DNA from: Paenibacillus artemisiicola
GTDB lineage: Bacteria > Bacillota > Bacilli > Paenibacillales > Paenibacillaceae
Reading direction: 5' to 3'
Length of the DNA stretch: 45,509 nt
Assembly: GCF_017652985.1 (NCBI RefSeq)
Contig: NZ_JAGGDJ010000045.1
Location: forward strand, 1-45,509
Part shown: positions 8,787 to 16,816 of the stretch, piece after piece
Numbering within the stretch: the stretch's first letter is position 1
Layout of the letters: every line of letters starts with the position of its first letter
The notes under the pieces: model-generated
The model's input: the letters and a program-made list of their open reading frames with translations, nothing else
Databases searched by the model: none
What the model was told of the DNA's origin: nothing
Translations under genes and position numbers: made by a program

Positions 8787-8813
8787 TCAACGCGAAGCGG
8801 CGTTATCCGATAT
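8787..8813 (+). promoter_or_regulatory. candidate sigma-D promoter of flhO-flhP
   Basis: TCAA (8787-8790), a 15-nt spacer, and TCCGATAT (8806-8813), compared with the sigma-D consensus TAAA-N15-GCCGATAT: three of four and seven of eight positions. It is about 55 bp before a flagellar gene, which makes a sigma-D assignment sensible. Confidence 0.55.
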
Positions 8814-8868
8814 TATCGATAGGATACGCGCCGGTCGGATCGATCAGGAGGCGCCAGGAGGTTTCGCC

Positions 8869-9735
8869 ATGCTAAGAGGGCTGTACACGGCTGCGGCGGG
8901 AATGATTTCGCAGCAGAACAGGCATGATACCATCACCAACAATATCGCCAATATGAATACGCCGGGCTATAAACAGAAATACGCGGTTACCCATTCTTTC
9001 CCGGATATGCTCCTTCGTTTGACAGGGTCGCAGGACGTCGACAACGGCCAAGCGGTCGGCAAGCTGAGCACGGGCGTGTTCGCCGAGGAGAGCCTGCAGG
9101 TCAATTTGCAGGGCGATCTGATGCAGACCAACCGGTTCAGCGATTTCGCGATCGTCTCGGACATTCAAGTGCCGGGCGTGGCGTTCGACGCATCCGGCAA
9201 GGCGCTGACGGCGGGCGGCCAGCTGGTCTTCCAGCCGCAGGCGTTCTTCACGGTGCAGAATAAGGACGGCGAGACCCGCTACACGCGCGACGGCCAATTC
9301 CGGCTGGACGAGCAGGGCTACATGACGCTGCCGGACGGCTCCCGGGTGCTCGGCGCCGACGGCCAACCGTTCCGGCTGCCGGACGGCGTCACGATCAACG
9401 ATCTGGCGATCACGCCCGACAACCGGCTCGTGAACCCGCTGACGGGCGCGAGCGCGGGGCAGCTGCTCATCACGCGCGTGGACGACCCGAACAAGCTTGT
9501 CCGCGAAGGCGACGGCAAGTTCAAGCTGGCGGACGGCGAGACGGGCGTGCGGCCCGTGAACGCCGGCGACCGCGTCGAAGTGCGGCAGGGGTACGTGGAG
9601 CGCTCCAACGTCGACGCCGCCCAATCGATGGTCGACCTGATGTCGGCGGCCCGCGCATACGAAGCGAACCAGAAAGTCATCCAGTTTTACGATAAAAGCA
9701 TGGACAAAGCGGTCAATGAAATCGGACGCGTCTAA
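8869..9735 (+). CDS. flhO: flagellar hook-basal body (rod) protein FlhO
   Basis: Distal-rod/hook family protein (FlgF/FlgG/FlgE type) exported by the flagellar type III apparatus. The N-terminal rod signature is present: QQNRHDTITNNIANMNTPGY at about residues 16-35. The C-terminal flg_bbr region (about 243-285) has GYVERSNVDAAQSMVDLMSA. The central domain contains a TRDGQF segment typical of the hook/rod D1 domain. AGGAGGT (8856-8862) is 6 nt from ATG 8869. Length 288 residues against about 270 in B. subtilis FlhO. It is followed 39 bp later by flhP and shares the candidate sigma-D promoter. Confidence 0.93.
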   Translation: MLRGLYTAAAGMISQQNRHDTITNNIANMNTPGYKQKYAVTHSFPDMLLRLTGSQDVDNGQAVGKLSTGVFAEESLQVNLQGDLMQTNRFSDFAIVSDIQVPGVAFDASGKALTAGGQLVFQPQAFFTVQNKDGETRYTRDGQFRLDEQGYMTLPDGSRVLGADGQPFRLPDGVTINDLAITPDNRLVNPLTGASAGQLLITRVDDPNKLVREGDGKFKLADGETGVRPVNAGDRVEVRQGYVERSNVDAAQSMVDLMSAARAYEANQKVIQFYDKSMDKAVNEIGRV

Positions 9736-9774
9736 CGCGGCGTATAGGCACGCAAGGCAGGGGAGGCTACGGGG

Positions 9775-10596
9775 ATGAACGGCTCGATGATCAGCGCGAT
9801 GGCGTCCATGGGCGGCTTGCAGCAGAAGCTCGACATGCTGGCGGACAACATCGCGAACGTGAATACGGTAGGTTACAAACGAAAGGTCGGCACGTTCGAG
9901 GATTTGCTGACGACGCTGAAGGAGCAGCCCGAAGCGTTCGATCAGCCCGGACGGCTGACGCCGCTCGGCTTCAACCAAGGCTGGGGCTCGCGTCTCACGA
10001 TGATCGAACCGGACTTCTCCCAAGGGCCGCTCCAGCAGACGGATCAGCCTTTCGACGTCGCTATCGAAGGCAACGCGCTGTTCCAGGTGCAGGTCGACGA
10101 CGCCGGGCACGTGGCCTACACGCGCGGCGGCTCGTTCGATACGACGTTTACCCGCAACGGCATTAATATATTGACGACGAAGGACGGCTATCCGGTCTCC
10201 TCCGTCGATAACCAAGCGATTGAAATTCCGGCGGACGTGCAGGGGGTCCAAATCGACGCCTCCGGCAACGTCGTCGGCACGCTCCCGGGCGGCGCGATCG
10301 TGCAGCTCGGCCGGCTGAAGCTGGTTCAGGCGGACAAACCGGGACTGCTGACGCAGGTCGCGGACAATCTGTTCGCGGTAGCCGACGGCGTTCAGGCAAG
10401 CGACGTCCTGCATGACGTCACGGCCACCGCCGAATCGAAGATTGCGGTCAAGCAGGGATATCTCGAACAGTCCAACGTCGTGCTAGCCGACGAAATGACG
10501 GACTTGATCAGCGTGCAGCGGGCCTATCAACTCAGCGCCAGAGCCTTGACATCAAGCGATAATATGATGGGACTTGCCAACAATCTGCGCGCTTAG
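9775..10596 (+). CDS. flhP: flagellar hook-basal body (rod) protein FlhP
   Basis: Paralogue of FlhO, also a rod component. It has the N-terminal motif DMLADNIANVNTVGYKRK (about residues 20-37) and the C-terminal motif GYLEQSNVVLADEMTDLISVQRAYQ (visible as shorter blocks around 230-255). The central region carries YTRGGSF. At 273 residues it is close to B. subtilis FlhP (about 269). A GGGGAGG-type binding site lies about 10 nt before ATG 9775. It is the second gene of the flhO-flhP pair. The small EpuA-like gene begins 11 bp after its stop and is probably cotranscribed. Confidence 0.93.
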   Translation: MNGSMISAMASMGGLQQKLDMLADNIANVNTVGYKRKVGTFEDLLTTLKEQPEAFDQPGRLTPLGFNQGWGSRLTMIEPDFSQGPLQQTDQPFDVAIEGNALFQVQVDDAGHVAYTRGGSFDTTFTRNGINILTTKDGYPVSSVDNQAIEIPADVQGVQIDASGNVVGTLPGGAIVQLGRLKLVQADKPGLLTQVADNLFAVADGVQASDVLHDVTATAESKIAVKQGYLEQSNVVLADEMTDLISVQRAYQLSARALTSSDNMMGLANNLRA

Positions 10597-10607
10597 GAAA
10601 TGAGTGA

Positions 10608-10961
10608 ATGCCTATGGATTCAAAAAAAGAAACGGCCGCCGGTCTGGAAAGCATCGCGCCCGCGGAGCGGGGCGGCCTGATCGGCCCGGCGCCGGCGGGC
10701 GACAAGGCCCGCGGCGGCGCCAAGCGGCCGGAACGGGAAGCCGCTTCGGCGAAGGGGGACGCGAAGCCGCGCAAGAAACGCCATCCGGCGGTGCGCGCGC
10801 TGCGCTGGACGCTGCTGAAGAGCATCGTGCCGGTGCTGTGCGTCCTGGCCATCATCGGCGGGATGTACCTCGGTTACGCGGTGCTCGGCAAGCGCCCGGG
10901 CGAGGAGATATTCCAGATCGGGACATGGAAGCATATGTATGATTTGATCTTTGCGGGGTAA
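10608..10961 (+). CDS. EpuA-family small membrane protein (often labelled 'RNA polymerase subunit beta')
   Basis: 117-residue protein with a long hydrophilic, Ala/Lys/Gly-rich N-terminus, a basic patch (KPRKKRH, about 53-59), one membrane segment (about 67-94) and the C-terminal signature EEIFQIGTWKHMYDLIF. This C-terminal block is typical of the EpuA/PF11772 family. Databases often name these proteins 'DNA-directed RNA polymerase subunit beta', which is misleading because no polymerase domain is present. The function is unknown. The start at ATG 10608 has AGGAA 8 nt upstream. A second in-frame ATG at 10614 is possible. It is the last gene of the flagellar pair's operon, before a good terminator. 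Confidence 0.8.
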   Translation: MPMDSKKETAAGLESIAPAERGGLIGPAPAGDKARGGAKRPEREAASAKGDAKPRKKRHPAVRALRWTLLKSIVPVLCVLAIIGGMYLGYAVLGKRPGEEIFQIGTWKHMYDLIFAG

Positions 10962-10980
10962 CCCCCGCACGGTACGCATG

Positions 10981-11016
10981 AAAGCCTGCCTGGCGGAGCC
11001 ATGGCAGGCTTTTTCG
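10981..11016 (+). terminator. terminator after the flhO-flhP-epuA-like operon
   Basis: A 10-bp stem (10981-10990 with 11003-11012) is extended by an inner TGGC/GCCA pair with one bulge, and ends in T residues. Confidence 0.85.
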
Positions 11017-11157
11017 CGTTCCGGGCCGTGACGTAGAGGCGAAGGTGCCTCGCATCGCGAACGAGGCGAACGGCCGTTCCGGGCCGTCGCGTCTCTCGCA
11101 AGGAGTGCGCGAGGTGCCGGAAGTACGAAAGCGGCTGCCTGTCCGGGGAAATGGAAT

Positions 11158-11200
11158 GCCTGCGTCATCGTCGGGATGCGACGGCAACGCAGGCGTTTTT
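11158..11200 (+). terminator. second terminator hairpin, facing the minus-strand gene
   Basis: The stem pairs 11158-11165 with 11187-11194, with an inner stem 11169-11173/11179-11183, then GTTTTT on the plus strand. It lies 19 bp beyond the 3' end of the convergent minus-strand gene and would stop plus-strand readthrough into it. The minus-strand side lacks a T run, so it is a weaker terminator in that direction. Confidence 0.65.
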
Positions 11201-11212
11201 CATGCATAGCGG

Positions 11213-13387
11213 TTATGGCTTTACGGTGACGCGGATGCTGACCGTCTTGCCTTCCAGCGTGCCGCGGATGTACGTGGTGCCTTTCGCGACCGCGGCGATG
11301 ACGCCGTCCTCTACGGTAGCGACCCGACTGTTGCCCGTCGTCCACGCGGCGGCCTTGGTGACGTCGCCGACGCGGCCGCCCTCGTACTCGCCGGACACTT
11401 TCACCGCTTGGTTCGCGCCGGGCGCGAGCGTCAGCGTTTTAACCGTCGGGGTCAGCTTCTTCAGTTTTCCGATGACCGAGACGGAGAGGACGAGGGTCTT
11501 GCCTTGGTAGGAGCCGGTCAGCTTGCCCGTGCCTTCCTTCAAGGTCTTGACGGAGCTGCCCTTGACCGTCGCCAGCTCTTCCGGATCCATCGTCCAGTTC
11601 ATTTTCGACGCGAGCGAGATCGTCTTGCCGCTCTTGTAAACGCCTGTTACTTTGATCGTATAGGTGCGGCCTGGGCTGAAGACGGGCGCGGTGTTGTCCA
11701 CGAGCAGCTTCGTGATTTCCTCTTCGATCGTGACGCGTACCGTCGTCGACTTGCCGAGGTAGGAAGCGGTCAGCGTGACCGAGGACGCTTGGATGCCCTT
11801 CACGTTCGGCGCCTTGACGATCAGGTTCGCCGACGAGCTCTTCCACGTCACGAGCGACGTGACGTCTTCTTCGTCGCCGCTCGCGTAAGTCATCGTCATG
11901 GTCGGAAGCTTCGCTTCTTTGCCGAGCACGACGGATAGATTCGCTTGGTCGGCCGTCAGCAGCAGCGGCTGCTCGTGCACGGTGACTTTGATCGTCACGG
12001 TCTTGGCCTGGATGCTGCCGGTCAGCGTGGCGGTGCCGGTTTTCTTCGCTTTCCATTTGCCGTCGGCTTTATCGAACACGTCCGTATTGCTGCTGGTCCA
12101 ATTCACGAGACTCGAGACGTCCACGGTCTCGTCGGCGATGGTCGTCGCCGTGATCTTCGGCAGCGTGACGGCGTCGTCCAGGAACACGTCGATCGCGTCC
12201 TTCGCGGCGGACATGCTCGCGACCGTCGGGTAGACCGTGACGTTCACTTGCTGCGTGACGCCCTTATAGGACGCCTTGATCACGGTGGTACCGATGCCTT
12301 TCGGCGTGACGACGCCCTTCGCGACCGTGGCGGCGAAGACGTTGCTGGATGTCCAATCGGCGATATCCGTTACGGTGATCGGCTCTTCGCCGCCGTTCAG
12401 GACGACGGCCGCGAGCGCGACCGGCTCGTCCTTCAGCGTCAGGTTCTGGTCTTCCTTCGGCGTGAGGCGCATCGCCTCGTAAGCCGGGCGAACGACGACG
12501 GTCACGCTGCCGCTTACGCCGAGGTATGTCGAAGTAATCGTGGCGGTACCGTTGCCGACGGGCGTGACGACGCCCTTGTCGACCGTGACGACGGACGCGC
12601 TGCTGGTCGTCCAAGCGGCTTCCTCCGTCACGTCGTCCGCGGCGCCGGCCGTCGTCAGCGCCGTTGCCGTCAGCGATTGCGCGTTATCGCCGTACGTGAA
12701 TTCCATCAAGCCGTTCGGCGCGAGAGAAAGCGATTTGTACGGCGACGTCACGGTCAGCTTGACCGTATCGGTGCGGCCTTTGTATTTGGCGGTAATCGTC
12801 GTCGTGCCGGCCGCGAGCAGCGTGATCTCGCCGTCCTCGACGGTCGCGATGCTCGTGCTGGAGCTGGTCCAGATGGCGTCTTTCGTGACGTCCCGATCGG
12901 ACGAACCGCTCTTCGCGGCGGCGAGGTCGTACGCGAGCTTCTCGCCGAGCTTGACGTCAACCGCGGAATCTACGGCCGAGCCGTCATTCTTGATCGTCAC
13001 GCTGTCATATAAATAATCAACGGTAACGGGCAAGGACACCTTGAAGCCCTTGTACGTCGCGGTGACGGTGGCGGACCCCTTGGCGACCGCGGTGAGCAGG
13101 CCGCTCGTCACTTTGACGACGGCGGAGCTCGAAGTGGACCAGGCGGCGTCCGTCGTGACGTTCTTCAGAGACGAAGAGCCGGAGATCGAGGCGAGCACGT
13201 CGAGCTGCAGTGCGTCGTCGTCGATATAGATGCGGGCCGGTGACGGCGGGTTATCGAAGGAAATGCCGGTGACGGTATCCTCGGCGTAAGCGAGGCCTGT
13301 GAAGGAAGACAGCATCAGGACGACGGCGAGCAGGGCGGTAAGCCAAGGCTTGAGTGCGACGGGAGCGGCGGGTGCGTTCTTGCGCAT
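11213..13387 (-). CDS. secreted multi-domain bacterial Ig-like (BIG2) repeat protein
   Basis: 724-residue exported protein. A signal peptide (about 1-35, ending in LAYA) is followed by about eight tandem BIG2-type domains of 80-90 residues. Each has the pattern 'ITAxAxWTSSxxxVATVxxGxVTxxxxGTxTITAxYxGxxxxxxVTV', seen for example as AAWTTSSASVVTVDKGVVT, ADWTSSNVFAATVAKGVVT and AAWTTGNSRVATVEDGVIA. No SLH domain, LPXTG motif or membrane anchor is visible after the signal peptide, so it is either released or held by interactions. A minus-strand GGAGGT lies about 11 nt before the ATG at 13387. It is the only minus-strand gene in the window and interrupts an otherwise co-oriented block. Adhesion or a structural surface role is inference only. 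Confidence 0.88.
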   Translation of the reverse strand: MRKNAPAAPVALKPWLTALLAVVLMLSSFTGLAYAEDTVTGISFDNPPSPARIYIDDDALQLDVLASISGSSSLKNVTTDAAWSTSSSAVVKVTSGLLTAVAKGSATVTATYKGFKVSLPVTVDYLYDSVTIKNDGSAVDSAVDVKLGEKLAYDLAAAKSGSSDRDVTKDAIWTSSSTSIATVEDGEITLLAAGTTTITAKYKGRTDTVKLTVTSPYKSLSLAPNGLMEFTYGDNAQSLTATALTTAGAADDVTEEAAWTTSSASVVTVDKGVVTPVGNGTATITSTYLGVSGSVTVVVRPAYEAMRLTPKEDQNLTLKDEPVALAAVVLNGGEEPITVTDIADWTSSNVFAATVAKGVVTPKGIGTTVIKASYKGVTQQVNVTVYPTVASMSAAKDAIDVFLDDAVTLPKITATTIADETVDVSSLVNWTSSNTDVFDKADGKWKAKKTGTATLTGSIQAKTVTIKVTVHEQPLLLTADQANLSVVLGKEAKLPTMTMTYASGDEEDVTSLVTWKSSSANLIVKAPNVKGIQASSVTLTASYLGKSTTVRVTIEEEITKLLVDNTAPVFSPGRTYTIKVTGVYKSGKTISLASKMNWTMDPEELATVKGSSVKTLKEGTGKLTGSYQGKTLVLSVSVIGKLKKLTPTVKTLTLAPGANQAVKVSGEYEGGRVGDVTKAAAWTTGNSRVATVEDGVIAAVAKGTTYIRGTLEGKTVSIRVTVKP

Positions 13388-13814
13388 GCGGATTCGATAC
13401 CTCCAAGTACGTGAATGTTCCCTTATTAATAGAAGCGTTTTTTCGCGGATCGCGCGGCTTCGATTGCTAAGGGCGAACGGAAAGCCGGCGATTAGCCGGA
13501 CAACCGGTTCGCGGTGTCTCTTTAATTAACGGCTCGGAGGGCGGAAATTTGAAGGCATGGCGTGATTTCTGCCAAATTTAGTTAACGTAAAGGCGGGGCG
13601 GCCGGCGCCGCGGAAGCGTTTGGCGCCGGAGAGGGCCCTCGGGGGCAGGTTTTATTTTTTCCAGCGTAGCGGTATAATGGGTAAGAATGTCTGTCGCGTC
13701 AGGAGACCGGAATTCGCTGGCTTTCCTGATCGTCTACGACCTTGGCCCGCGCATGTGCCGCCTGCCGCCCGAGCAAACCGATCGCCCTTAGTTCATAAGG
13801 AGGCGTAAGCGTTT
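13388..13814. other. 427-bp divergent intergenic region
   Basis: Control region between the minus-strand Ig-repeat gene and pgsA. It holds the ribosome binding site of the former, a TATAAT hexamer for pgsA, and an AGGAGG just before the pgsA start. A short open frame on the plus strand here has no ribosome binding site and no recognisable protein. I see no RNA gene. Confidence 0.5.
13655..13678 (+). promoter_or_regulatory. candidate promoter of pgsA (TATAAT)
   Basis: A perfect -10 hexamer TATAAT lies at 13673-13678 after a T-rich stretch. The -35 region is poor. Confidence 0.35.
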
Positions 13815-14396
13815 ATGAATGTACCGAATTTGCTCACTCTGCTGCGGTTCGCGCTCATTCCCGTGTACGTGGCCGTATTCGTCTCGGACGCCACGAATCA
13901 TATGAAATGGGCGTTCCTGGTCGTGGTGCTGGCCGGGCTCACCGATATTTTGGACGGGTACTTGGCGCGCAAGTACGGGCAAGTGACGACGGTCGGTTCC
14001 ATGCTGGATCCGCTGGCGGACAAAGTGATGATGATCAGCGTGATCCTGTCCCTGCTGCTGACGGGCCATATTCCATGGAGCGCGGGAGCCGCGATCTTCG
14101 TTCGGGATGCGGGCATGATCGCGGGATCGGCGTATTTTCACTTTCGGGGGAAAAAGACGGTGCCCGCCAACTGGATGGGCAAGCTGACCACGGCGCTCTA
14201 TTACGCGGCCATCTTCTTCATCTTCTTCGAGCTGCCGTGGGCGCGGACGTACCTATGGGGCGTCATCGCGTTCTCCTTCGTCACGTCCTTTATTTACATC
14301 GGCCTGTTCTTGGCGCTGAACCGCGAGGAGAAGAAAGCGGAGCACGGCGGCGTTCCGGCCGAGGACAACGGAGAGAATCACGCGCGAGAGGCTTAA
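13815..14396 (+). CDS. pgsA: CDP-alcohol phosphatidyltransferase, PgsA type
   Basis: Integral membrane enzyme of phosphatidylglycerol synthesis (CDP-diacylglycerol + glycerol-3-phosphate). The CDP-alcohol phosphatidyltransferase motif DG-x2-AR-x8-G-x3-D-x3-D is complete in DGYLARKYGQVTTVGSMLD followed by PLADK (about residues 46-68). The start MNVPNLLTLLRFALIP is typical of PgsA. About five membrane segments are visible, and the acidic C-terminal tail is soluble. AAGGAGG lies about 11 nt upstream. B. subtilis pgsA sits in a different neighbourhood, so this could be a second paralogue. The exact alcohol acceptor cannot be proved from sequence. Confidence 0.85.
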   Translation: MNVPNLLTLLRFALIPVYVAVFVSDATNHMKWAFLVVVLAGLTDILDGYLARKYGQVTTVGSMLDPLADKVMMISVILSLLLTGHIPWSAGAAIFVRDAGMIAGSAYFHFRGKKTVPANWMGKLTTALYYAAIFFIFFELPWARTYLWGVIAFSFVTSFIYIGLFLALNREEKKAEHGGVPAEDNGENHAREA

Positions 14397-14491
14397 GGCG
14401 CACGTAAAAAGGAGACTGAACGCAAGCGTGAAGCGGCGCGCCCAATCTCCCTTATCTTAACCCCCACGACTGCAGTTCGTGTAGGATGGCC

Positions 14492-14523
14492 TTATTGTGG
14501 CACAATAATAAGCAATTTATAAC
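14492..14523 (+). promoter_or_regulatory. candidate fabZ promoter overlapped by a 17-bp palindrome
   Basis: TTGTGG (14495-14500) and TATAAC (14518-14523) are spaced by exactly 17 nt. A perfect inverted repeat TTATTGTG-G-CACAATAA (14492-14508) covers the -35 element, a classic operator position for a repressor. It does not match the FapR lipid-regulator operator as I know it, and it is shorter than a Rex site. Confidence 0.5.
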
Positions 14524-14548
14524 ACGCATGACGAAAGGGAGTTCGCGA

Positions 14549-14980
14549 ATGCTCGATATTCGGCAAATCCAGGAAATCATTCCGCATCGGCCGCCGTTTC
14601 TGCTGGTCGACCGCATCCTCGAGGTGGAGGACGGCAAGCGCGCGGTCGGGCTCAAGAACGTCACGATGAACGAGCCGTTTTTCACCGGCCATTTTCCCGC
14701 GTACCCGGTCATGCCGGGCGTGCTGATCGTGGAGGCGCTGGCGCAGGTCGGCACCGTGGCGATCCTGAAAGTGGAAGCGAACCGCGGCAAGATCGGCTTC
14801 TTCGCCGGCATCGACAATTTCCGCTTCCGCGGCCAGGTCACCCCGGGCGACACGCTGATCCTGGAAGTGGAGATCACGCGTCTCAAGGGGCCGATCGGCA
14901 AAGGACAAGCCACCGCCAAAGTCGGAGACAAGATCGTGGCCGAAGGCGAAATCATGTTCGCGCTGAAGGATCCGGAATAA
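14549..14980 (+). CDS. fabZ: 3-hydroxyacyl-[acyl-carrier-protein] dehydratase FabZ
   Basis: Cytoplasmic hot-dog-fold enzyme of type II fatty acid synthesis, dehydrating beta-hydroxyacyl-ACP. The catalytic pair is visible: His48 in FTGHFPAYPVMPG and Glu62 in VEALAQVG. The N-terminus reads MLDIRQIQEIIPHRPP, typical of the family. AAAGGGAG (14535-14541 core) lies 7 nt before ATG 14549. The upstream in-frame ATG at 14486 lies before the promoter-like elements and is not supported. At 143 residues it matches B. subtilis FabZ (about 141). fabZ also follows the flhO-flhP region in B. subtilis, so the synteny is conserved apart from the inserted Ig-repeat and pgsA genes. Confidence 0.95.
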   Translation: MLDIRQIQEIIPHRPPFLLVDRILEVEDGKRAVGLKNVTMNEPFFTGHFPAYPVMPGVLIVEALAQVGTVAILKVEANRGKIGFFAGIDNFRFRGQVTPGDTLILEVEITRLKGPIGKGQATAKVGDKIVAEGEIMFALKDPE

Positions 14981-15054
14981 CGCTTGCGTTTTCCGCGGCT
15001 TTCGGCGATTGGACGATATAAACAAAAACAAAACCCATGGAGAGGATGCTGGAG

Positions 15055-16758
15055 ATGAACCAAACTGCTGTTGCACGCTACGAGGCTTGGCTTGCTGATC
15101 CTTCGATTGACGCCGCCACGAAAGAAGAACTGGCAGCTCTTCGGGGGAACGACAAGGAAATCGAGGACCGCTTCTACCGCGAGCTGGAGTTCGGCACCGG
15201 CGGTCTGCGCGGCGTGATGGGCGCCGGCACGAACCGGTTGAACGTGTACACGGTGGGCAAGGCTACCCAAGGCTTGGCGAACTGGACGCTGACCCAATCG
15301 TCGTCGCCTTCGGTCGTCATCGCGCACGATTCGCGCAACAATTCGCCGGAATTCGCCTTGGACGCGGCGCTCGTATTGGCCGCGAACGGCGTTACGGCGT
15401 ACCTGTTCCAAGGACTTCGCCCGACGCCGCAGCTGTCGTTCGCCGTCCGCGCGTTGAAGGCCACGAGCGGCGTCGTCATCACGGCGAGCCATAACCCGCC
15501 GGAGTATAACGGCTATAAGGCGTACGGCTCCGACGGCTGCCAGCTGGTGCCGGCCGACGCGGAGCAGGTCATCGGGGCGATCCAAGCCGTGACGGGATTC
15601 GACCAAGTGAAGCGGATCAGCCGCGGGGAAGCCGAAGCGAAGGGACTGCTTCGCTGGCTGGGCGACGCCGAAGACCAGGACTACGTCCAAACGGTCGCCG
15701 CGCAAAGCCTGAACCGCGAGCTGCTGCAAAACGGGCTCGGCGAAGCGCTGACGGTCGTCTACACGCCTCTCCACGGCGCGGGCAACATGCCGGTTCGCAA
15801 CGTGCTCGCGGCCGCCGGTCTCTCCAACGTGCGCATCGTGAAGGAGCAGGAGCAGCCGGACGGCTATTTCAGCACGGTCAAATCGCCGAATCCGGAAGAG
15901 CGCGAAGCGTTCACGCTGGCCATTAAGCTCGGACAGGAGATCGGCGCGGACCTCATCATCGGCACGGATCCGGACTGCGACCGGATGGGCGCGGTCGTCC
16001 GCAATAACGAGGGCGAGTTCGTCGTTCTCTCGGGCAACCAGTCCGGCGCGATCATGGTCAATTACTTGCTCGGCACGTTGAAGGAGCGCGGCCAATTGCC
16101 GGCGAACGGCGCCGTTATCAAGACGATCGTGACGAGCGAGATGGGCGCGGACATCGCCAAGTCCTACGGGGCGGCCGTCATCAACACGCTGACGGGCTTC
16201 AAATACATCGGCGAGCAAATGACGAAGTTCGAGCATAGCGGGGAGCATGCCTTCCTGTTCGGCTACGAGGAAAGCTACGGCTACCTCGCCGGCACGTATG
16301 CCCGCGACAAGGACGCGGTCGTCGCCTCGCTGCTCATCAGCGAAGCAGCCGCTTACTATAAGAGCCAAGGCAAGACGCTGTACGACGTGCTGCTCGAGCT
16401 GTACGCGAAGTTCGGCTATTACCTGGAAGGTCTGGAATCCCGGACGCTCAAAGGCGTGGACGGCGTGCAGAAGATCGCCGGCATCATGGACGACTGGCGC
16501 GGCAACCCGCCTGCCGAGGTGGCCGGCGTGCGCGTGAAGCAAGTGCTGGATTACCTGCCGGGCATCGACGGGCTGCCGGCCGAGAACGTTCTGAAGTATT
16601 TGCTGGAGGACGGCTCGTGGTTCTGCCTGCGTCCTTCGGGCACGGAGCCGAAGATCAAAGTGTATTTCGCCGTGCGCGGCCAATCGCTGAATCATTCGCA
16701 GGACGCCATCAAGGCGCTGACGGAAACCGTCATGGCGCGCGTCGACAGCAAGGCTTAA
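15055..16758 (+). CDS. pgcA: alpha-phosphoglucomutase / phosphomannomutase
   Basis: Interconverts hexose 6- and 1-phosphates, supplying nucleotide-sugar precursors for wall polymers and glycolipids. It is an alpha-D-phosphohexomutase with all four signature loops: phosphoserine Ser145 in TASHNPPEYNGYKAYG, metal site DPDCDRMG, sugar loop GYEESYGY, and phosphate loop RPSGTEPKIKVY. The N-terminal LEFGTGGLRG motif matches the PgcA group. Three in-frame ATGs exist (15037, 15046, 15055). AGAGG at 15041-15045 favours 15055, with 9-nt spacing. Product 567 residues, normal for PgcA. It precedes the DUF5693-csaB-tagO genes, consistent with feeding surface glycan synthesis. Confidence 0.93.
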   Translation: MNQTAVARYEAWLADPSIDAATKEELAALRGNDKEIEDRFYRELEFGTGGLRGVMGAGTNRLNVYTVGKATQGLANWTLTQSSSPSVVIAHDSRNNSPEFALDAALVLAANGVTAYLFQGLRPTPQLSFAVRALKATSGVVITASHNPPEYNGYKAYGSDGCQLVPADAEQVIGAIQAVTGFDQVKRISRGEAEAKGLLRWLGDAEDQDYVQTVAAQSLNRELLQNGLGEALTVVYTPLHGAGNMPVRNVLAAAGLSNVRIVKEQEQPDGYFSTVKSPNPEEREAFTLAIKLGQEIGADLIIGTDPDCDRMGAVVRNNEGEFVVLSGNQSGAIMVNYLLGTLKERGQLPANGAVIKTIVTSEMGADIAKSYGAAVINTLTGFKYIGEQMTKFEHSGEHAFLFGYEESYGYLAGTYARDKDAVVASLLISEAAAYYKSQGKTLYDVLLELYAKFGYYLEGLESRTLKGVDGVQKIAGIMDDWRGNPPAEVAGVRVKQVLDYLPGIDGLPAENVLKYLLEDGSWFCLRPSGTEPKIKVYFAVRGQSLNHSQDAIKALTETVMARVDSKA

Positions 16759-16768
16759 GCAGAAGCTT

Positions 16769-16793
16769 CCGGGCGGGGCGCAAGCCCCGCCGG
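16769..16793 (+). other. very stable GC hairpin with GCAA tetraloop
   Basis: A 10-bp GC stem with one bulged G is closed by a GNRA-type loop (GCAA, 16780-16783). It lies between pgcA and the DUF5693 gene. No T run follows, so it is more likely an mRNA-stability or processing element than a terminator. Function unproved. Confidence 0.5.
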
Positions 16794-16816
16794 ATTTATG
16801 TTAAGGAGTGGAAGTT

